Source of the DNA: Sandaracinaceae bacterium
GTDB taxonomy: Bacteria > Myxococcota_A > Polyangia > Polyangiales > JADJQN01
DNA length: 64,000 nt
Direction: 5' to 3'
NCBI GenBank assembly: GCA_016712745.1
Contig: JADJQN010000015.1
Span: forward strand, 310,001 to 374,000
Shown here: piece by piece, positions 9,572 through 19,001 of the stretch
Numbering within the stretch: the stretch's first letter is position 1
How the letters are laid out: each line of letters opens with the position of its first letter
The notes under the pieces: generated by a model
Databases searched by the model: none
Told to the model about the DNA's origin: nothing
The model's input: only the letters and a program-made list of their open reading frames with translations
Program-made: the position numbers and the translations under genes

Positions 9572-10251
9572 AAGCGGCGCTTCTTCTCTCCTCTCTCTTC
9601 GTTGCGTTTGCGCTAGTCGCTTGTGGTGATGACGGCCGCGCCGGCGTTGATGGCGGCGTAACACCGGGCACGGACGGCGGCCCTGTGGGCCATGACGCCG
9701 GAGCCATGTTTGACGGATGCACTCCCTCAATCGAGATTTGCGGCGACCGCATCGATCAAAACTGCGACGGTCGCGACACTTCGTGCGGCGATACGGATCG
9801 CGATGGCATCATGGCTTGTCGTGCAGGCGACGATCTCACGATGTGCGATTGCGATGACTCGCGCGCCGACGTTCGCCCGCCCTTTGGGATCGGTGTTCCC
9901 GGCGCACCGGAAGCGTGCGACGACGTAGACAACAACTGCAACGGTCGCGTTGACGAGGCCGCGGCGTGCTGCGCCGGTTGCGCAAGCTTGGGCGATCATC
10001 GCGATCGCGCGGACATCTGCACGGAAGACGGCACCTGCGACTGCTCGACCGAGCCGGGCGTGGGCGCATGTGACGAAGGGCAGACCTGCTGCACCAGCGG
10101 CTGCACCGATGTCGCAACCGATTTCTCGAACTGCGGCTTCTGCGGTGCGCGTTGCACCGAGTCGGCCGATAGCTGCGTCTCCGGCGATTGCGCGTGCGGC
10201 GCAGGCCCCGTCTGCGATTTGAATATCGTCTGCACCGGCGGCGGCTGCTGA
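9568..10251 (+). CDS. Cys-rich lipoprotein with MopE-type putative metal-binding motifs
   Basis: 227 aa. The start overlaps the preceding stop (ATGA), so the two are translationally coupled. The lipoprotein signal ends in ALVACG. After a GTDGG-type linker come two motifs like the MopE/Cu-binding family: CGDRIDQNCDGRDTSC and ACDDVDNNCNGRVDE. A Cys-rich C-terminus follows (CDCSTEPGVGACDEGQTCC, CGACGAGPVCD-like). The upstream protein carries the same CDGIDNDCDG motif, so the pair may act together on the cell surface. Calcium or copper binding has been proposed for this motif family; nothing here tells which. Confidence 0.75.
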   Translation: MKAALLLSSLFVAFALVACGDDGRAGVDGGVTPGTDGGPVGHDAGAMFDGCTPSIEICGDRIDQNCDGRDTSCGDTDRDGIMACRAGDDLTMCDCDDSRADVRPPFGIGVPGAPEACDDVDNNCNGRVDEAAACCAGCASLGDHRDRADICTEDGTCDCSTEPGVGACDEGQTCCTSGCTDVATDFSNCGFCGARCTESADSCVSGDCACGAGPVCDLNIVCTGGGC

Positions 10252-10306
10252 AGTAAAGAGCGACCTCTGCTATAAGGGCGCCCTCACGTTAATCGAGGAG
10301 CGCAAC

Positions 10307-11707
10307 ATGGCTGGGATGCGAGTTGAATCCGATTCGATGGGCACGATCGAAGTGCCGAGCGACAAGTACTATGGCGCGCAGACTGCGCGCTCGAAGATGA
10401 ACTTTCGCATCGGCGACGAACGCATGCCGCTCGAAGTGATCCGCGCATTTGGCATTTTGAAGAAGGCAGCCGCTCAAACGAACTTTGAGCTTGGGCTTCT
10501 CGACGAGAAGTCGCGCGACTTGATCGTGCGGGCCGCCGACGAAGTTATCTCGGGCAAGCTGAACGACCATTTCCCTTTGGTGGTTTGGCAGACCGGCTCG
10601 GGCACCCAGTCGAACATGAACGTGAACGAAGTCATTTCGAACCGTGCCATCGAGATGGCAGGCGGCGAGATGGGCTCGAAGAAGCCCATTCATCCCAACG
10701 ACCACGTGAACAAGAGCCAGTCGTCCAACGACACCTATCCCACGGCGATGCACGTCGCCGCGGTCGAGCAAATCGAGGGCTACCTCTTCCCGCGCGTGAA
10801 GAAGTTGCGCGACACGCTTGCCAAGAAGAGCGTTGCGTTTCAGCACATCGTCAAGATTGGCCGCACGCATTTGCAGGACGCGACGCCGCTCACGCTTGGA
10901 CAGGAGATGAGCGGTTGGGTCGCGCAGCTCGACAATGCGCTCAAGGCGATTGACGCGACACTGCCACAACTGCGAGAGCTCGCCCTTGGCGGCACAGCCG
11001 TCGGCACGGGTCTCAACGCGCATCCAAAGTACGCGGTGCTAGTCGCCGAGCGCATCAGCGATTTCAGCGGACGTAAGTTTGTCACAGCGCCGAACAAGTT
11101 CGCAGCCCTTGCCGGTCACGACGCGTTTGTGGGCACGAGTGGCTCGTTGAAGCAGCTTGCGGCAGCGTGCATGAAGATTGCGAACGATGTCCGCTGGCTC
11201 GCGTCTGGGCCGCGCAGCGGTATCGGCGAGCTGACGATCCCGGAGAACGAGCCGGGAAGCAGCATCATGCCCGGCAAAGTAAACCCAACTCAGTCCGAAG
11301 CGATGACCATGGTTTGCTGCCAGGTCTTCGGTAACGACGCGACAATCGGATTCGCGGGAAGCCAAGGTAACTTCGAGCTCAACGTGTTCAAGCCGGTGCT
11401 CGCGTACAATCTTTTGCAATCGATTCGCCTGCTCGCAGATTCGTGCGAGAGCTTCGAAGAGCATTGCGCAGCCGGCATCGAGCCGGACCTCGCTGTCATT
11501 AAGCGGCACGTCGACAACTCGCTGATGCTCGTCACAGCACTCAACCCGAAGATTGGCTACGACAACGCGGCCAAGGTGGCAAAGCACGCGCACAAGAAGG
11601 GGATGACCCTTCGCGAAGCAGCGATCGAGCTTTCGCTCATCTCGGGTGAGGACTTCGACAAGTTGGTGCGTCCTGAGGACATGGTCGGAAACTTGAAGGT
11701 GAGCTGA
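10307..11707 (+). CDS. fumC: Class II fumarate hydratase
   Basis: 466 aa, close to the usual length (about 467). It converts fumarate to L-malate in the citric acid cycle, in the cytoplasm, as an iron-independent homotetramer. Family marks include the substrate-binding TGSGTQSNMNVNEV, HPNDHVNKSQSSND, GRTHLQDATPLTLGQE and the fumarase/aspartase signature GSSIMPGKVNP. The start is supported by GAGGAG about 8 nt upstream, and a TATAAG at 10271-10276 is a plausible -10 element with a weak -35. The stop overlaps the next gene by one base (TGATG). Confidence 0.95.
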   Translation: MAGMRVESDSMGTIEVPSDKYYGAQTARSKMNFRIGDERMPLEVIRAFGILKKAAAQTNFELGLLDEKSRDLIVRAADEVISGKLNDHFPLVVWQTGSGTQSNMNVNEVISNRAIEMAGGEMGSKKPIHPNDHVNKSQSSNDTYPTAMHVAAVEQIEGYLFPRVKKLRDTLAKKSVAFQHIVKIGRTHLQDATPLTLGQEMSGWVAQLDNALKAIDATLPQLRELALGGTAVGTGLNAHPKYAVLVAERISDFSGRKFVTAPNKFAALAGHDAFVGTSGSLKQLAAACMKIANDVRWLASGPRSGIGELTIPENEPGSSIMPGKVNPTQSEAMTMVCCQVFGNDATIGFAGSQGNFELNVFKPVLAYNLLQSIRLLADSCESFEEHCAAGIEPDLAVIKRHVDNSLMLVTALNPKIGYDNAAKVAKHAHKKGMTLREAAIELSLISGEDFDKLVRPEDMVGNLKVS

Positions 11708-12684
11708 TGCGTGTACTTCTGACAGGTGCGTCGGGTTTTTTGGGATCGCACATCGCTGAGCAGCTGGCCGCGCGGGGTGACACCGTGCGCGCCCTGGTAC
11801 GCAAATCTACAAAGGTAGACGCGCTGCAAAAGCTTGGCGTCGAGCTCGCCTTCGCGAACTTAGAGCGTGGCGAAGGCCTCGATGCTGCGCTTGATGGCGT
11901 GGACGCGGTGATTCATTGCGCGGGCATCGTCAAAGCGCGAAAGCCTGACGAGTTTCACGAAGTGAATGCGGTCGGCACGATGAAGTTGCTCGACGCTTCC
12001 ATCAAGAGCGGCGAGGTGAAGCGCTTCATTTACATTTCATCACTTGAAGCCTATGGCCCAAGCGCGGCAGGCGTCATTCCCACCGAAGACATGCCTGCCA
12101 ATCCGCTCACCCACTACGGACGCAGCAAGCTTGCGGGTGAGCGCGCGGTGCTCGCGGCAAAGGATGAGTTGCCCGTGACGGTGATGCGGCCTACTGGCAT
12201 CTACGGCCCGCGCGACACCGAGATTTTTCAGCTTTTCGAAGTGACGAACCGCGGCCTTATGCCTTTGATCAATTCACGCGACGGCACGTTTACGATGATC
12301 TACGGACCGGATTGCGCGGGAGCGATCCTCGCGTGCCTCGACAAGGACAAGTCGACCGGGAAGGTCTACTTCATCACCGATGGCCGCACCTATACATGGC
12401 GCGATGCCGAAACCATCATGCGCAATGCGGTGGGTAAGAAGACCCTCAGCTTCGAGATCCCCGGCTTCATGGTCCACGCGGCCGCGATCGGCGCTGAGGT
12501 CTACGGCCGCATCGCGAACAAGGCAGTCATCTTCACGCGCGACAAGCTCAATATGTTGCGTGCGCGCCATCTCGTTGCGTCTTCCGAGGCATTGCAGCGC
12601 GATTTCAACTGGAAGCCATCGGTCTACTTCGACGAGGGCGCAAAGCTCACAGCTAAGTGGTACCGCGACAACGGTTGGCTCTGA
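11707..12684 (+). CDS. NAD-dependent epimerase/dehydratase (extended SDR)
   Basis: 325 aa. The Rossmann nucleotide-binding motif GASGFLG sits at residues 7-13; the catalytic pair is YGRSK, with the upstream Ser in YISSLEAYGP. A C-terminal substrate domain with VYFITDGRTYTWRDA resembles sugar-epimerase or 3-beta-hydroxysteroid-dehydrogenase-like SDRs; the substrate cannot be told. It overlaps the fumC stop by one base, so translation is probably coupled. There is no obvious metabolic link between the two, so the pairing may only reflect shared expression. Confidence 0.85.
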   Translation: MRVLLTGASGFLGSHIAEQLAARGDTVRALVRKSTKVDALQKLGVELAFANLERGEGLDAALDGVDAVIHCAGIVKARKPDEFHEVNAVGTMKLLDASIKSGEVKRFIYISSLEAYGPSAAGVIPTEDMPANPLTHYGRSKLAGERAVLAAKDELPVTVMRPTGIYGPRDTEIFQLFEVTNRGLMPLINSRDGTFTMIYGPDCAGAILACLDKDKSTGKVYFITDGRTYTWRDAETIMRNAVGKKTLSFEIPGFMVHAAAIGAEVYGRIANKAVIFTRDKLNMLRARHLVASSEALQRDFNWKPSVYFDEGAKLTAKWYRDNGWL

Positions 12685-12779
12685 GCCATCCGGGGCCTCT
12701 GTGAACGCTGTCCTGCCCGATGGTGTGAACAAAAGGCCTCACCCGACCGCGAAACCCTAGTGAAATCGCGAGCCGCCGG

Positions 12780-12795
12780 TTGGCACGAAACTGGC
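12780..12795 (+). promoter_or_regulatory. Candidate sigma-54 (-24/-12) promoter
   Basis: TTGGCACGAAACTGGC fits the sigma-54 consensus YTGGCACGRNNNTTGC with one core mismatch (TG for TT), and the GG and GC dinucleotides are correctly spaced. It lies about 34 nt before the ATG of the 12828 lipoprotein gene, with a GGAGAGAGG ribosome site in between. I see no activator gene nearby. Confidence 0.5.
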
Positions 12796-12827
12796 GATAG
12801 AAGGGCGGAGAGAGGTACCAATCCGTC

Positions 12828-13367
12828 ATGCAAAGCCAACGTCTACTCGGTGTCAGTCTCGTTCTCGCGCTCGCTCTGGTGGGATGCGGAGGCGATGACG
12901 ACAACTCGTTGAAAGTCAGCGGCAATGCGACGGTCGTCGTCACGGCGACGGGAGCGTCCTCGAGTTTCAACTTCCCGACCTCAACGTTGCTGTATGACGA
13001 TCGCGTTTCGCCTGATAACGGCGTGATCGCGGGACACTGCACCTTGCAGCGCGGTCCGGTCGGAGTTCCGGACGTGATCGATGTTGGAATTACACGCACG
13101 GGCACGAGCACCGACCTTGGTATTCGTTCGATCTCCGTCCGCGTGGACGATCCGGGCCTCCCCCTCGCGGGCAGCGTCACAGCGGCCATTGGCGCGGATA
13201 GCTACACATCTGAAGCCGGCAGCGACTGCAACATCCAGCTCTTGAGCTATGACGTCGATGCGCGCATTGCAACTATCGCTGTGAGCGATTGCACCATTGC
13301 CACGAGCGCAAGCGCGACGGCCACCGCAACAGCGTCGCTCGAGTTCACAAACTGCGACGTGCGCTAG
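12828..13367 (+). CDS. Small lipoprotein of unknown function
   Basis: 179 aa. The lipoprotein signal is MQSQRLLGVSLVLALALVGC, and a purine-rich ribosome site GGAGAGAGG lies about 12 nt upstream. The mature part is rich in Thr, Ser, Val and Ala in alternating patterns that suggest beta structure, and three or four Cys could form disulfides (GHCTLQRG, SDCNIQLL, SDCTIATS, FTNCDVR). No known family was recognised. The candidate sigma-54 promoter just upstream suggests conditional expression. Confidence 0.7.
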   Translation: MQSQRLLGVSLVLALALVGCGGDDDNSLKVSGNATVVVTATGASSSFNFPTSTLLYDDRVSPDNGVIAGHCTLQRGPVGVPDVIDVGITRTGTSTDLGIRSISVRVDDPGLPLAGSVTAAIGADSYTSEAGSDCNIQLLSYDVDARIATIAVSDCTIATSASATATATASLEFTNCDVR

Positions 13368-13389
13368 CACCGCACGCGTTGGTTAACGC

Positions 13390-14250
13390 CTAGGCGAAAC
13401 GAGCGGCGTTGCGCGCGAGCACGCGACTGAAGAGCGGGCGGCCGAGCGCGTCGTAGGTCCGGGTCATCGGTTCGTAGAGTCGCTGATGCGCGCTTCCTTC
13501 GTGGCGGTACCGCCACGCGGCATGCTTCAGGACGATGAGGGCATCTCCAGGATGGTTCGCGCGCAGGGCCTTCTCTGCAGCTTGCAGGTAGACGTCCGCC
13601 GGTACGTTGTTCTTCGGAACTTGAAGCGTACCGCTGAACGATTCCTTCTTCGCGAGCACGCCGACGCCGTCGGGCGTTTCGTGAAACGCATAGCCGTCAG
13701 GAATCGCCGGAGTTACTTTCTCGTCTTTCATCCAGAGCGGATCACGATCGTCATCGGGCGAGATATTGAGCTCGCGCAGCAGTCGTTCCGCTACCGGCGT
13801 CTCCGCCAGCTTCGAACTCGATTCCGCCGTGAACGACACTAAGTTGCGAAGCGCGTCATCCATGTTGCGGCCGACGATGAGAACGCCCGCTTCGTCCGCC
13901 GGCGCAAGCTCGCCTACAAGATAGTCTGTTAGACCAAGCTCGGGCGCATGCACGATGAAACCGTAATGCGCGCCGTCGCGTCCGGGGCAACCAAAGGGGC
14001 AGAGCTCAGGTGGCGTGGACGTGTAGCGCACGTCGTACGACTCGCGTGGGCCTTCCACAAAGAGAGCTGCGAGCTCTCCCGCGAAATAGAAGTTCGCGAT
14101 ATCGAAGTAGGAGTTTAGGAACTCTCCCAGGTCGTCCTTGGCCTCTTCGAAGGCGATCCGAAGCATCGTCCGCATCGTTGCAGGGATGGGAAAACCAAGG
14201 GCCTCGTCTAGTTCTTCATCCGTCGGAAAGGTCGAACGCAGCGTGCTCAT
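13390..14250 (-). CDS. Hypothetical protein, possibly SUKH/SMI1-like
   Basis: 286 aa with no signal peptide or membrane segment. The N-terminal half (LGFPIPATMRTMLR, then GAHYGFIVHAPELG and LVGRN-type stretches) faintly recalls SMI1/KNR4 (SUKH) domains, which occur as immunity proteins and in cytoplasmic scaffolds. The C-terminal part (AEKALRANHPGDALIVLKHAAWRY) looks like helical, TPR-like repeats. The SUKH suggestion is weak. It is convergent with the 12828 gene, with a 22-nt gap. Confidence 0.6.
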   Translation of the reverse strand: MSTLRSTFPTDEELDEALGFPIPATMRTMLRIAFEEAKDDLGEFLNSYFDIANFYFAGELAALFVEGPRESYDVRYTSTPPELCPFGCPGRDGAHYGFIVHAPELGLTDYLVGELAPADEAGVLIVGRNMDDALRNLVSFTAESSSKLAETPVAERLLRELNISPDDDRDPLWMKDEKVTPAIPDGYAFHETPDGVGVLAKKESFSGTLQVPKNNVPADVYLQAAEKALRANHPGDALIVLKHAAWRYRHEGSAHQRLYEPMTRTYDALGRPLFSRVLARNAARFA

Positions 14251-14320
14251 AGGTGCTGCAGACTATAGGCCGCTCGCGCGCGCTGTCTATCGGTTTGCGG
14301 TGTCGCGCCGCGCGAGCAGA

Positions 14321-17300
14321 TCACGGCACAGACACCGCATATACGTCGAAGCTTTCGTTGGTGTCGAAGCGGGGATGGACGATGCTTGCAGATTGGGTTG
14401 TAAAGACAGCGGTATGCCCATCACCCGATAACCACCCACCAATCACGCCCGACGATGCCGGGGCTTGAACGAGGCCACTCGGATCGCGGCTGACGAGGAG
14501 GGTTTGCCCGCTCATCAGGTCATGCACAAAGAGGTCGCTGACTCCATTCGTGTCGTCGGGAACGAGATTCGTCGCCGGCGAAACGAACGCTACGCGTCGC
14601 CCGTCATCGGAAATACTAATGCCGCTGGCGTACGCGTTCGCGGGTGTTCCGTCCGTCGCAATGCTTACACGAGTGGTCGTGCCAGCGATCATGTCGCGCA
14701 CGAAGATGTCCGGGCTTGACGCCACGTCGCCCGCGACCAAGTTGGACGAGACCGACTGAAATACGACGTAGTGCCCGTCGGAGCTTGGCACTCCGCCGAC
14801 TGCGCCAGCATTGCCAGCCGCCGTGCCGCTCATGGCGACATCTACGAGTACGGTTGTGTTCGCGATCAAGTCGCGCATGTAAACGTCGTATCCGGTGCCA
14901 ACGTCGAGGGGTGAAAAGCTACTCAACGTAGAGAAGACGACGTAGCGCCCGTTGGCGGAAATCGCCGCTCCACTAGCAACCCCGCTCGAGCCGCCGACTC
15001 CGCTCGAGTCGACGCTTGCACGCACCGTAGTGTTCATCGTGCGATCGCGCACATAGATATCGTACTGATTGTTGGTATCGCCCGGCCCGGCTGCAGCATT
15101 CGTGAGAAACGCCACGAAACGACCATCCGACGATATACCCGTCGGCACGCTTAGCCCGCTCAGCTCTAGGCCAGCGCTGGAAAGGGAGACCCGCTCAGTC
15201 GTCCCAAACATCGTGTCCCGCACAAAGGCGTCGGTTTGGCCGTTCGCGTCGGAAGGAACCAAATTGTTTGCATCGCTGTAGAAGGCGACGAATCGGCCGT
15301 CGCCTGACACTTGCGCGTTCGCGCTTGCATTTGTGGCTTGAACGCCTGCGCTCGATACACTCGCGCGGGTCGTCGATATGCCGACACGGTCTCGCAAAAA
15401 AGCGTCGTACGTGTTGTTCGTATCGCCGGCGACGAGCGTGCCCGGGAAGGAGTGGAATGCAACATATCGCCCGTCTGTAGACACCGCGTTGGTCGCCTCG
15501 CCGCCGAGGAAGCCGGTGGCGGGCAGGTAGAGCGGCGTCACCGAGACGCAACGACCTTCATTTGCGTCCACGTTGAGGACGGTCACGTCCTGCGGATCCA
15601 TCCCGTTGAATGATCCGTCAGTGCTTACCGCGGGCGCGGTGATGACCGTAACGCTCTGAGTGCCGTCGACGATGCCATCCGCCACTCCTGTGATCGTGAC
15701 GGTCTTTGGTGTGTTCCAGTTGGCGGTAGTGAAGGTAAGGCTCGCTGGCGTAACCGTCGCCTCGCCGGTGTCGCTACTCGAGATACCGACAACGACGTTT
15801 GCCGATGGCGCGCGCGTGAGTACGACCTGCGCGGTCGATGTCAGTCCCTGCTCTGTAACCGGGGTCGGAGAATCGGGCGAGACGATGATATCCATGCTGT
15901 CGTTGTCCACGTTGGTGAGCGGGATCGGAGGAATCGTCACGGTCGAATAGCCGGGATCCGTCGTCGTGAAAGAGATGTTCACCGTGTAAGCCACGTCGCC
16001 GTCGATAATTAGATCGTCGATTCCGCGAATCGTGAACGTGAACGGAATAGTGGGAGCCCCGTTAATTGTATTGTTGTAACCGGGTAGGTTGTTGGTCGCG
16101 ATCACTGCTTCTGTCGGATCGCTTACAACGATCGATAGATTGAGAAACGATGCAGAGAGCGTGCTGAACGCCATCCGGAACGTGGCGGTACCTCCGTTTT
16201 CCGTGGTCGCCGAACCGGCCACCTGCGTAACCACGATGCTTGCCGTGTCGTCGTCGATGTTCGTCAGCGAGACGTCCGGCGGATCGATTCCGTTGTACTG
16301 AGGGTCGGCGCTTGTCGCCGGCAAGACGGGGATGGTGTAGGCCACGTCCCCGTCGTCGTAGATATCGTTCAAGCCTCGCACCGTCACCACCTGTGGCGTG
16401 TTCCAGTTGACGGTGGTGAATGTAAGAAAGATCGACGAGTTGAACGTTGGGTGCGGCGTGCCTTCGGACGCGTTCTGGATTTGAATCGACACGTTTGCCG
16501 TTGGCATCGAGATGAGCGAAACCGTAAACATCGCCGTCCCGGAAGCCTCCGTCGTCGTGAGTCCGGCCGTGGGCGTGACGTTGATACCGGCCATCTCCGT
16601 GTGGATGACGCTGACGTTAGCCGCGTCGAAGCCACTGTACGTCATGTCCGTGCTGACCGCGGCGTCCGTGAACGCAGTGTTAATGAATGTGCCGTCCATC
16701 ACGCCGTCGTTGATGCCCACTGCGGTGACAGTTTGAGCCACGCTCCAGTTGCCGGTCGTAAATGTAAGCGATGCGGGTGAAAGCGTCCCTTGTGTCGTAT
16801 CGAGCATGTGCAAGGGGATCGTCACGCTGGCTGTTGGCTGCGACCGCAACGAAACGAGGAATGTGGCCGGTGTTCCGGTCTCGGGAGCGATGATGCTTGT
16901 CGGCGCAACGTTGATCCCGGCCGTGTCGTTGTCTGTATTCGTTACCGATACGTCGCTGGGGTTGATCCCCGCGTACGCGCCATCGGCGCTCGTCACGGCG
17001 CCCGTGACAATCGTGTACATGCGCGCGCCATCGGCGACGAAATCGTTTGCGCCGGTGACGATCACGGTGCGCGGCGTACTCCAGTTCGACGTAGTGAACG
17101 TAAGGCTCGCTGGAGACACAGTGCCTTCCGTCGGAGTATCCGACGAGAGCGCCACGCTGACCGACGCGGACGGTTGAGCATTCAACACAACGGTAAATGA
17201 CGAGGTGCCGCCGGCTTCCGAGGTTGTGAGACCGGTCGTTGGCGTGACCGTCACTCCTGGCGTCTCGTCATCGAGGTTGGTGACGCTCAGATGCGTGTCG

Positions 17301-18877
17301 GCCAACGCCATGTAGCCTGCATCGGCCGTGAGATTCACGTGCACGACAACGTCGACCACTTGATCCCCATCGATCACCGGATCGTTGACTCCAGTGAGCG
17401 TTACAATCTGCGGCTCATACCATAGCGCCGGTGTGGAACGGGGGTTGGGGTTGTTGACCGAAACCTCCGAGGCATCCGCGCTTGTCACGGAGAAGATCAC
17501 GTTGGCGGTCGGGCGGGCGTTCAGAACGATGCTAAATGTCGCGGTGCCTCCGCTCTCCGTCGTCGTCAGCGCACTCAATTGCGTCACCGTATAGCCAGGC
17601 GTGTCATCGTCCTGATTGGTGAGCGCTACATCGTCGGCGGTTCGCGCGTTGTAGAAGCCATCGGCGCTCGTCGCGGGACCGACGTGCACGAGGTAGGGTT
17701 GATTGCCATCGGCCACGCCGTCGTCGACCCCAATCACGGTCACCGCGTGCGGAATGTCCCAGTCAAGCGAGGTGAACACCACGGAGTCCGTCGAGAGCGT
17801 CCCTTCGCCTTCGTCGGTGCTGCTCAGCGGCACCAGGACATCGGCGATGGGAGCGGACTGAAGAACGACGGAGAAAACAGCAGTTCCGCCGGCCTCGCTC
17901 GTCTCAAGTCCGCTGGTCGGACTCACCACGATACCTGCCGACTCGTCATCGCGATTGCGACCCATCACATCTTCAGCGTCGATTCCGTCGTACGCGCTAT
18001 CGGTGCTTGCCGTATGCGCCGTGTAGATTGTGAAGTCTTGATCGCCGTCGATATCGGAGTCGTTCACTCCGGCCACGGTCACCGTTTGCGGCGCGCTCCA
18101 GTTGGAAGAAGTGAACACTAGCGAAGGGGTGCTGATTGTAACTTCCAGCTCGTCGCTGCTCGTCAAGGCGATGGTTACATCCGCGCTGGGCGCAGCGTTC
18201 AACACGACGGTGAAGGTGTCGGTCCCGCCATTTTCGGAGGTGATCAGCCCGACGATCGGATCGACAGTGACGCCCGGTGTCTCGTCATCGGTATTGGAAA
18301 CAGATACGTCGTCAGCTTCCATGCCTGCGTAACGCACATCGCCGCTACTCGCCGCTGCGGTTAGGATCGTGTAGGTCGAGGTGCCGTCCGCCGCAGGGTC
18401 GTCAACGCCCGTTACGGTTACCGTCTGCGGAGCGTTCCAGTTGATTGCGGTGAACACCAACGCAACTGGCGCGACGGTGCCCTCCGCGATATTCGAGCTC
18501 GAGATTCCGATTGTCACGTCGTTGGTGGGCTGCGCCAATAGGACGACGGTGAACGTATCAATACCACCCATCTCGGTGGTGACGAGACCCGACGTCGGGC
18601 TGACCAGTATTCCGGGAGAATCGGGCGTGCCCAGGTCCGAAGCGTCCGCCTCATCGGGTAGATCGAAGGCCGCATCGATGATGTCGCTGTCGCTTGCAGC
18701 GTCAAGCGCGGCGCCCCCGTCAAAGCTCATATCGACGGACGCGTCGTCGCCAGCGTCTTCGCTCTGCGGGTGCGCTTGAAATCCTAATCGGCCGCAGCTT
18801 GAAACGACGAGCATTGCACCGACGAGCTGTACGAAGAGACGAAGGCTGCGCGATCGCGAAAGGGGAAGAAATGTCAC
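14321..18877 (-). CDS. Giant lipoprotein: about nine Calx-beta/cadherin-like repeats plus a seven-bladed PD40-type propeller
   Basis: 1518 aa from GTG 18877. I preferred this start because it yields a lipoprotein signal (h-region FVQLVGAMLVV, lipobox VSSC); an ATG at 19003 would overlap the divergent thiC start codon. After an Asp-rich linker come about nine tandem repeats of roughly 105-110 aa, each opening near SPTSGLVTTExGG and containing SLxFTxxNW, PQTVTVTGVxD and a final NxDDE. This is like Calx-beta or cadherin-type calcium-binding beta sandwiches. The last 400 residues hold seven blades with the core DGRYVAFxS...DxFVRD (PD40/TolB-like). The role is probably surface binding or scaffolding; the ligand is unknown. 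Confidence 0.78.
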   Translation of the reverse strand: MTFLPLSRSRSLRLFVQLVGAMLVVSSCGRLGFQAHPQSEDAGDDASVDMSFDGGAALDAASDSDIIDAAFDLPDEADASDLGTPDSPGILVSPTSGLVTTEMGGIDTFTVVLLAQPTNDVTIGISSSNIAEGTVAPVALVFTAINWNAPQTVTVTGVDDPAADGTSTYTILTAAASSGDVRYAGMEADDVSVSNTDDETPGVTVDPIVGLITSENGGTDTFTVVLNAAPSADVTIALTSSDELEVTISTPSLVFTSSNWSAPQTVTVAGVNDSDIDGDQDFTIYTAHTASTDSAYDGIDAEDVMGRNRDDESAGIVVSPTSGLETSEAGGTAVFSVVLQSAPIADVLVPLSSTDEGEGTLSTDSVVFTSLDWDIPHAVTVIGVDDGVADGNQPYLVHVGPATSADGFYNARTADDVALTNQDDDTPGYTVTQLSALTTTESGGTATFSIVLNARPTANVIFSVTSADASEVSVNNPNPRSTPALWYEPQIVTLTGVNDPVIDGDQVVDVVVHVNLTADAGYMALADTHLSVTNLDDETPGVTVTPTTGLTTSEAGGTSSFTVVLNAQPSASVSVALSSDTPTEGTVSPASLTFTTSNWSTPRTVIVTGANDFVADGARMYTIVTGAVTSADGAYAGINPSDVSVTNTDNDTAGINVAPTSIIAPETGTPATFLVSLRSQPTASVTIPLHMLDTTQGTLSPASLTFTTGNWSVAQTVTAVGINDGVMDGTFINTAFTDAAVSTDMTYSGFDAANVSVIHTEMAGINVTPTAGLTTTEASGTAMFTVSLISMPTANVSIQIQNASEGTPHPTFNSSIFLTFTTVNWNTPQVVTVRGLNDIYDDGDVAYTIPVLPATSADPQYNGIDPPDVSLTNIDDDTASIVVTQVAGSATTENGGTATFRMAFSTLSASFLNLSIVVSDPTEAVIATNNLPGYNNTINGAPTIPFTFTIRGIDDLIIDGDVAYTVNISFTTTDPGYSTVTIPPIPLTNVDNDSMDIIVSPDSPTPVTEQGLTSTAQVVLTRAPSANVVVGISSSDTGEATVTPASLTFTTANWNTPKTVTITGVADGIVDGTQSVTVITAPAVSTDGSFNGMDPQDVTVLNVDANEGRCVSVTPLYLPATGFLGGEATNAVSTDGRYVAFHSFPGTLVAGDTNNTYDAFLRDRVGISTTRASVSSAGVQATNASANAQVSGDGRFVAFYSDANNLVPSDANGQTDAFVRDTMFGTTERVSLSSAGLELSGLSVPTGISSDGRFVAFLTNAAAGPGDTNNQYDIYVRDRTMNTTVRASVDSSGVGGSSGVASGAAISANGRYVVFSTLSSFSPLDVGTGYDVYMRDLIANTTVLVDVAMSGTAAGNAGAVGGVPSSDGHYVVFQSVSSNLVAGDVASSPDIFVRDMIAGTTTRVSIATDGTPANAYASGISISDDGRRVAFVSPATNLVPDDTNGVSDLFVHDLMSGQTLLVSRDPSGLVQAPASSGVIGGWLSGDGHTAVFTTQSASIVHPRFDTNESFDVYAVSVP

Positions 18878-19001
18878 GCACGGAGTCTGCACGTCTCGCG
18901 TGAATGGAAGCAACCCCGATCGTGCGAGCGACGGCCGCGTCGGAGCACGCTGAGGCAAGCTGCGATGTTGCGACGAGATTGATCGTGCTACGTTGCGCGC
19001 C

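Noticed and set aside
18878..19001. Possible TPP riboswitch before thiC
   Set aside because: The conserved CUGAGA and ACCUGA-type elements of the THI box are absent; only a GCTGAGG occurs without the rest.
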